DNA from: Prevotella sp.
GTDB taxonomy: Bacteria > Bacteroidota > Bacteroidia > Bacteroidales > Bacteroidaceae
Assembly: GCA_016283605.1 (NCBI GenBank)
Contig: JAEENF010000271.1
Coordinates: forward strand, 1 to 10,668
DNA: 10,668 nt
Reading direction: 5' to 3'
In this document: in pieces, positions 6,149-10,668 of the stretch
Position numbering within the stretch: position 1 is the first letter of the stretch
Layout of the letters: the number at the start of each line of letters is the position of its first letter
Position numbers and translations under genes: made by a program
Notes under the pieces: generated by a model
Told to the model about the DNA's origin: nothing
Database searches by the model: none
The model's input: only the letters and a program-made list of their open reading frames with translations

Positions 6149-7537
6149 TTATTTCGCTCCACCGCCTAATGCTTGGTACAAACTCACCACCGCCTGCATC
6201 TTATTGAGCTGGTCGGTCACCTCGCCGATCTCGGCATTGAGGAGGTTCGACTGGGCAGAGATCACTTCGAGATAGGTGGTGTTGCTGGAAGATTCCATCA
6301 ACTTCTTCGTATCCTCGACATTCTGCTTCAGCACAGCCACACGCTTGGCGTCGAGCTCTGCCTTCTCAGCATAGGAGTTGTAGCCCACGAGGGCGTTCGA
6401 CACCTCGTTGCCAGCCTTGTAGATGGCGTTCTGCCAGTTGTTGTAGGCCTGCTCATACTTATCCTTGGCCACCTTCAGACCAGCCACGATCTGACCGTGC
6501 TGGAAGATCGGTTGCACCAGACTTCCTACAGCCGAGAGGAGCCACTTGCCAGGATTCACCATACCGTTCTGGTTGGTGAAGCCTGCGGTACCCGTGATGG
6601 TGATGCTCGGATAGAAGCGGCTACGGGCGGTCTCTATGTCATAGAAACACTGAGCCAGCGCCATCTCGTAGGAGTGGACGTCGGCACGGTTGTTCAACAT
6701 CTGGATGCCCACACCGGCAGCGAGGTCCTGAGGCAGACTCTGACCCGCAAATGTGCTTCGCTGGATGGCCTGTCCCGGTTGGCCGAGCAACAGTGAGAGA
6801 GAGTTCTCCGTAGCACGGATCTGACGCTGCAGGTCAACTTTCTGACCCTGCACCTGATAATAGGCGGCCTCGGCACTCTGCACGGCGGTAGAACGATAGC
6901 CCACACGGTTCTCGTGCATGAACTTCATCTTGTCCCAAGTCTCCTTGGTCAACTGTTCCATGTCGTTGCTGATCTCCACCTGACGGTCGAGGGCCAACAG
7001 CGTATAATAGAGGTTGGCAATGGTAGAGATGATGTTACACTTCACCACCGTCTGATAGTCCTTCGTGGCGATGAGCTGCATCTGTGCCGAACGCTTCACG
7101 CTGAGCAGGTTGCCGAAGAGGTCGACATTCCAGCTGGCGGAGATAGGCAACGAATAAGACTTCGTGGCAGCAGCCCCGTCGAACGACGACAGTGTTCCCT
7201 GTGGACTGATGGCTACCGACGGCAGGAAGGCGAGCTTCGCCACCTTCAGGGCCTCGTTGACCATGTGCACGTTGAGGGCGGCATTCAACAGGTCGGGATT
7301 GTTGTCGAGACCCTGCTGGATGAGTGCCTGCAACTGCGGGTCGGTAAAGACCGTACGCCAGGGCATATTACCAAACGACGTGGTATCATTCACGGCGAGC
7401 GTATCCGTCAGCGACACCGGGTCGCGCACAATGCCGTCAGACTTCACCTCCGGACGCTCGTACTTATTATATAGTCCGCACCCCGACAGCAGAAATACTG
7501 CGGACAAAATGATTAGTATTTTTTTCATATCCTTCAT
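6149..7537 (-). CDS. RND efflux outer-membrane factor lipoprotein (OprM/NodT type), 462 aa
   Basis: The outer-membrane channel of a tripartite RND efflux pump, TolC/OprM superfamily. The N-terminus is a lipoprotein signal with lipobox LLSGC (C20), followed by the YxRP motif (YERP) common just after the cysteine in OprM-type channels. Two OEP repeats follow, with long amphipathic helices: NPDLLNAALNVHMVNEALKVAK, and later NNRADVHSYEMALAQCFYDIETARSRFYPSI, the hallmark of the second repeat. Length is normal for the family. The start at 7537 has a purine-rich AGAAG about 8 bases upstream; M4 would also leave an intact signal peptide. It would pair with the RND pump gene at 8066-10668, from which it is separated by the GxxExxY gene and its repeat arrays. 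lpxA begins 57 bp after its stop. Confidence 0.92.
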   Translation of the reverse strand: MKDMKKILIILSAVFLLSGCGLYNKYERPEVKSDGIVRDPVSLTDTLAVNDTTSFGNMPWRTVFTDPQLQALIQQGLDNNPDLLNAALNVHMVNEALKVAKLAFLPSVAISPQGTLSSFDGAAATKSYSLPISASWNVDLFGNLLSVKRSAQMQLIATKDYQTVVKCNIISTIANLYYTLLALDRQVEISNDMEQLTKETWDKMKFMHENRVGYRSTAVQSAEAAYYQVQGQKVDLQRQIRATENSLSLLLGQPGQAIQRSTFAGQSLPQDLAAGVGIQMLNNRADVHSYEMALAQCFYDIETARSRFYPSITITGTAGFTNQNGMVNPGKWLLSAVGSLVQPIFQHGQIVAGLKVAKDKYEQAYNNWQNAIYKAGNEVSNALVGYNSYAEKAELDAKRVAVLKQNVEDTKKLMESSSNTTYLEVISAQSNLLNAEIGEVTDQLNKMQAVVSLYQALGGGAK

Positions 7538-7565
7538 ATTTATCTTCTGACTTTAGTTCTTTCTT

Positions 7566-7604
7566 TGACTGTAGACTATAGATCTTTAGACTATAGATTA
7601 TAGA
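7566..7604. repeat. AGAYTAT array, left arm flanking the GxxExxY gene
   Basis: Degenerate AGAYTAT heptamers on the plus strand. TTTAGACTATAGATTATAGA (7585-7604) is the exact reverse complement of 8016-8035 on the other side of the gene. The outer end TGACTGTAGA (7566-7575) matches the reverse complement of 8059-8068 at 9 of 10 bases. Confidence 0.9.
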
Positions 7605-7611
7605 TGAGAAA

Positions 7612-7992
7612 TTAGGATTTTTGTTTGTAGAGACGGTTACGATGGCGGATCTCAAGGCGGTCGGCACCGAAATTGATAAGCATACCATCATCGATACCTG
7701 TAGCAGAAAGATAATTCACCAACTGCACCTCATGGATTGGCAGAAGCGCATTCACGGCTTTCAGTTCAATGATGACCTGACGCTCAGCAATCATGTCTGC
7801 CCTATAGTCTCCAACAATGTGATTCTTGTAATAAACCTTAAAAGGAACTTCTGTCTCAACAGATATGCCACAATCACGCAATTCGATAAACATCGCATTC
7901 TTATACACCTTCTCCTCGAAGCCTGGTGTCAAGACGCTTCTTACCTTCTTTGCGCAATCAGCAATCGTATTGATCAATTCCTTCGTTTCCAT
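7612..7992 (-). CDS. GxxExxY protein, PD-(D/E)XK nuclease-like, 126 aa
   Basis: Matches the GxxExxY family (the TIGR04256-type proteins): GFEEKVY gives G24, E27, Y30, and the usual C-terminal half follows. GDYRADMIAERQVIIELK carries D66, E76 and K78, the spacing of a PD-(D/E)XK nuclease core, and HEVQLVNYL (87-95) holds the expected Gln (Q90). The length is normal and the frame intact. No signal peptide or membrane segment is visible. The family has no settled function; nuclease activity is inferred from the fold. The gene lies between the RND pump and its outer-membrane channel, where these two genes usually adjoin, and both sides carry AGAYTAT heptamer arrays with a perfect 20-bp inverted repeat. 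It looks like an inserted cassette; the pump and channel genes themselves appear intact. Confidence 0.85.
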   Translation of the reverse strand: METKELINTIADCAKKVRSVLTPGFEEKVYKNAMFIELRDCGISVETEVPFKVYYKNHIVGDYRADMIAERQVIIELKAVNALLPIHEVQLVNYLSATGIDDGMLINFGADRLEIRHRNRLYKQKS

Positions 7993-7993
7993 A

Positions 7994-8068
7994 TTCTCTA
8001 ATCTCTATTCTATCGTCTATAATCTATAGTCTAAAATCTATAATCTATAGTCTTCTTCTCTATAGTCA
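7994..8068. repeat. AGAYTAT array, right arm, between RND pump stop and GxxExxY start
   Basis: On the coding strand this is a near-continuous run of heptamers: AGACTAT, AGATTAT, AGATTTT, AGACTAT, AGATTAT, AGACGAT, AGAATAG, AGATTAG. The 17-mer TCTATAATCTATAGTCT occurs twice on the plus strand, at 8016-8032 and 8037-8053, a 21-bp (3 x 7) offset. The array starts at the TGA stop of the RND gene and ends next to the GxxExxY ATG. Confidence 0.9.
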
Positions 8069-10668
8069 CTTCTCTAATTCGTAGTCCTCGGGTTTTGAGT
8101 GTGCATACTGCGCGAGTTCGGCAGCGACCTCCGGATTCTCCTCGTCCTCGAACTTCATCGGACGGAACTTCTCCTGAAGCGACTGGAAGATCACGAAGAG
8201 CGTCGGAACGACGAAGATCTGCAACAGCGTACCGATCAACATACCACCCACAGCAGCGGCACCCAGCGTCTGGTTACCGTTCTTACCCACACCCGAGGCG
8301 AACATCATCGGCAGCAGACCGATGATCATGGCCAGTGAGGTCATGAGGATAGGACGCAAACGGGCAGCAGCACCGAGGACGGCCGACCACGAGATGGCCA
8401 TACCCGTCTCACGGCGTTCGAGGGCGAACTGCACAATCAGGATGGCATTCTTCGCCAACAGACCGATCAGCATGATCAGCGAGATCTGCATATAGATATC
8501 GTTGGCGTGACCGAACATCATCGTGAAGAGGAAACAGCCTGCCAGTCCGAAGGGTACGGAGAGGATCACACACAACGGCAAGATGTACGACTCGTACTGT
8601 GCCGAGAGGATGAGGTAGATGAAGATGATACACAACAGGAAGATCAGTCCTGTGGTATTCGAAGCCTTCGCCTCCTCACGTGTCAGACCCTGATACTCGT
8701 AGGAATAACCCGCAGGCAACATGTCGGCAGCCACCTTCTCGGCAGCCTTGATAGCCTCACCGGTAGAATAGCCGTCAGCCACCGTCGCCGTCACATTGAT
8801 AGACGTAAACAGGTTGAAACGGTTGATGTTCGACGGACCGTAGACACGCTCCAGACGACAGAACTCCTGGATAGGTGCCATACCCGCAGGCGTGCGTACA
8901 TATATATTATTGAGTGACTCCTCCGTCATGCGGGTCTCAGGCGAGGCCTGGATCATCACACGGTAGAGCTTACCGTAGGCATTGAAGTTCGAAGCATAGA
9001 GTCCACCATAGTAACCCTGCAACGTGGTGAGGATAGTGGCTGGCGAGATATTACTCTGCTTACACTTGGCCACATCCACATGCACCATGTACTGCGGATA
9101 GCTGGGGTTATACGATGTCTGGGCCATCTGGAACTCCGGCAGTTTGTTGAGCTCGGCGATGTAGTCCTTCACCACACCGAAGAATCTGTCAAGACTACCA
9201 CCCGTACGGTCCTGCATCACAATCGACACACCTGAGTTGGCCGAGAAACCGGGAATCATAGGCGGTGAGAATGCCAGGATCGAGGCATCCTTGATGTGGG
9301 CGGTCTTGATGAAGATCTGCGCCACCACACCGTCGGCACTCTCCGGATCGAGGAAGAAACGGTAGATGCCGTCACCCTGCCACAGGCCCGAGAGTTTCCA
9401 CCAGAATCCTTTCTGACGCTCTGAGAAGGGCTTCAGCTTCAGGATGAACGTGGCCTGGTCGGAACCGGCACCAGCGATGAAGTTATAACCCTGGATCTGC
9501 TCACGGCTCTGGATGGCGGGATCAGCAGCGAGGATCTTGTCCACCTCGTCGATGACCTGACGTGTACGGGCCACAGAGGTGGCAGGAGGCATGGAGATGG
9601 TACAGAAGAGTGTACCCGTATCCTCAGAAGGCACCAGTCCTGTCTTCGTGGTCATCAGCGTCGTCACCAGCACGGCAATACCGACAATCACGGCAATACC
9701 GATGGCCAGTGGCTTGCGCACCAATTTCTCCACACGTTTCTTATACTTGCCCAGCACCTTGTCGTAAGCCGTATTAAAGGCGGCATGGAAACGGTCAATA
9801 CGCGACATCTTCACCTCATGACCGTCCTTGTCGTGCGGTTTCAGGAAGATGGCACAGAGGGCCGGCGACAACGTCAGGGCGTTCAGTGCCGAGATGAAGA
9901 TGGAGATAGCCATCGTCACACCGAACTCACGATAGAATGTACCCGACGTACCACCGATAAACGATACGGGGATAAACACCGCTGCCATCACGAGTGTGAT
10001 GGAGATGATGGCTCCCGAGATCTCGTTCATGGCATCGATAGAGGCCGTCAGCGTCGACTTATAACCCTGGTCGAGCTTCGCATGCACGGCCTCGACCACC
10101 ACGATGGCATCGTCGACCACGATGGCGATAGCCAAAAGCAAGGCGGATAGCGTCAGCAGGTTGATTGAGAAGCCGAACACCGACAGGAAGAAGAACGTAC
10201 CGATCAGCGACACCGGCACAGCAATCAGCGGGATCAGCGTCGAACGCCAGTCCTGCAGGAAGACGTAGATCACGAGGAACACCAGTAAGAGGGTGAAGAA
10301 CAGCGTGAACACCACCTCCTCGATAGAGGCATACAGGAATTCCGTGACGTCGTAGTTGATCTTATAGGTCATGCCCGGCGGGAACAATTTGGCCTGCTCT
10401 TCCAGCTCGGCCTTCACCTGCTTGGCAATCTCGTTGGCGTTAGAACCGGCAATCTGCTGCACCATACCCATCACTGAGGGCAGGTTGTTGTTTCTCATCG
10501 ACACACTGTACTGCTGACCACCAAGTTCAATCTTGGCCACGTCCTTAAGTTTCAAAGTCGTACCATCGGCCTTGCTCTGAATGATGATGTCGCCAAATTC
10601 CTCGGGGGTTTTCAGACGACCGGTATAGCGCAACGAGTACTCATAGGCCACATCGGCATCCTCGCCAA
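8066..10668 (-). CDS. RND multidrug efflux inner-membrane transporter, AcrB/HAE1 type (N-terminus cut by window edge)
   Basis: The proton-driven inner-membrane pump of a tripartite efflux system. 866 residues are visible; the frame stays open to the right edge (GEDADVAYEYSL...), so the GTG at 10651 is not a real start and roughly 200 or more N-terminal residues are missing relative to E. coli AcrB. Landmarks: LKDVAKIELGGQQYSVS (porter domain), TM2-TM4 with the proton-relay pair D-D in VVDDAIVVVEAV (codons 10109-10114), a large second periplasmic domain, and the relay lysine in LLAKNAILIVQF (codon 8450-8452, equivalent to AcrB K940). TM12 and a short acidic cytosolic tail end at the TGA, 8066-8068. 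A membrane-fusion (AcrA-like) gene would be expected just upstream, outside the window. The substrate range cannot be read from sequence. Confidence 0.95.
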   Translation of the reverse strand, partial: GEDADVAYEYSLRYTGRLKTPEEFGDIIIQSKADGTTLKLKDVAKIELGGQQYSVSMRNNNLPSVMGMVQQIAGSNANEIAKQVKAELEEQAKLFPPGMTYKINYDVTEFLYASIEEVVFTLFFTLLLVFLVIYVFLQDWRSTLIPLIAVPVSLIGTFFFLSVFGFSINLLTLSALLLAIAIVVDDAIVVVEAVHAKLDQGYKSTLTASIDAMNEISGAIISITLVMAAVFIPVSFIGGTSGTFYREFGVTMAISIFISALNALTLSPALCAIFLKPHDKDGHEVKMSRIDRFHAAFNTAYDKVLGKYKKRVEKLVRKPLAIGIAVIVGIAVLVTTLMTTKTGLVPSEDTGTLFCTISMPPATSVARTRQVIDEVDKILAADPAIQSREQIQGYNFIAGAGSDQATFILKLKPFSERQKGFWWKLSGLWQGDGIYRFFLDPESADGVVAQIFIKTAHIKDASILAFSPPMIPGFSANSGVSIVMQDRTGGSLDRFFGVVKDYIAELNKLPEFQMAQTSYNPSYPQYMVHVDVAKCKQSNISPATILTTLQGYYGGLYASNFNAYGKLYRVMIQASPETRMTEESLNNIYVRTPAGMAPIQEFCRLERVYGPSNINRFNLFTSINVTATVADGYSTGEAIKAAEKVAADMLPAGYSYEYQGLTREEAKASNTTGLIFLLCIIFIYLILSAQYESYILPLCVILSVPFGLAGCFLFTMMFGHANDIYMQISLIMLIGLLAKNAILIVQFALERRETGMAISWSAVLGAAARLRPILMTSLAMIIGLLPMMFASGVGKNGNQTLGAAAVGGMLIGTLLQIFVVPTLFVIFQSLQEKFRPMKFEDEENPEVAAELAQYAHSKPEDYELEK

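Noticed and set aside
7621..8001. 126-aa plus-strand frame of the same length as the GxxExxY protein
   Set aside because: Exact antisense shadow. The minus-strand frame holds the G/E/Y and D...E-x-K motifs; the plus frame has none.
7566..8068. Classical insertion sequence or MITE
   Set aside because: There is no transposase and the possible 3-bp target duplication is too short to trust; kept only as a cassette hypothesis.

Overview
This window looks like chromosomal DNA from a Bacteroidales bacterium, most likely Prevotellaceae. The reasons are the large Bacteroidota-type LptD, the sequence style of the OadA/PycB and LpxA proteins, a GxxExxY protein, a TAnnTTTG promoter box (the Bacteroidota -7 consensus), and intergenic tandem arrays of short repeats. 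The genus call is inference. Every gene I can support lies on the minus strand, so the window is read from high to low coordinates.

Layout in reading order: (1) an RND efflux inner-membrane pump, AcrB type, with its N-terminus cut by the right edge (8066-10668); (2) a small PD-(D/E)XK-like GxxExxY protein (7612-7992), enclosed by AT-rich heptamer arrays that carry a perfect 20-bp inverted repeat; (3) the outer-membrane efflux lipoprotein of the pump (6149-7537); (4) a divergent LpxA-type acyltransferase (5312-6091); (5) an oxaloacetate decarboxylase alpha / pyruvate carboxylase B-type carboxyltransferase with a non-canonical biotin motif (3503-5284); (6) an HDIG phosphohydrolase (2939-3478), bracketed by a second family of heptamer arrays; (7) an LptD-like LPS assembly protein, cut by the left edge (1-2801), which has its own promoter-like box.

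The gaps between genes are short (24-137 bp), and no gene-free stretch exceeds 300 bp. A TAnnTTTG box is visible only in front of lptD, so genes 1-6 are probably one transcript, or a few, started to the right of the window. Pump, channel, LpxA-type enzyme and LptD share an outer-membrane/LPS theme. The carboxyltransferase, HDIG and GxxExxY genes do not obviously belong to it.

The most unusual content lies between genes. Two unrelated heptamer families, TTCACTW and AGAYTAT, sit tightly against gene ends. Both show a 21-bp higher-order period, both supply stop codons in all three frames on the coding strand, and both form long perfect inverted repeats. One pair encloses the GxxExxY gene, which splits an otherwise standard pump/channel gene pair. 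The other pair lies beside the lptD promoter. I could not run database searches, so the novelty of any of this is untested.
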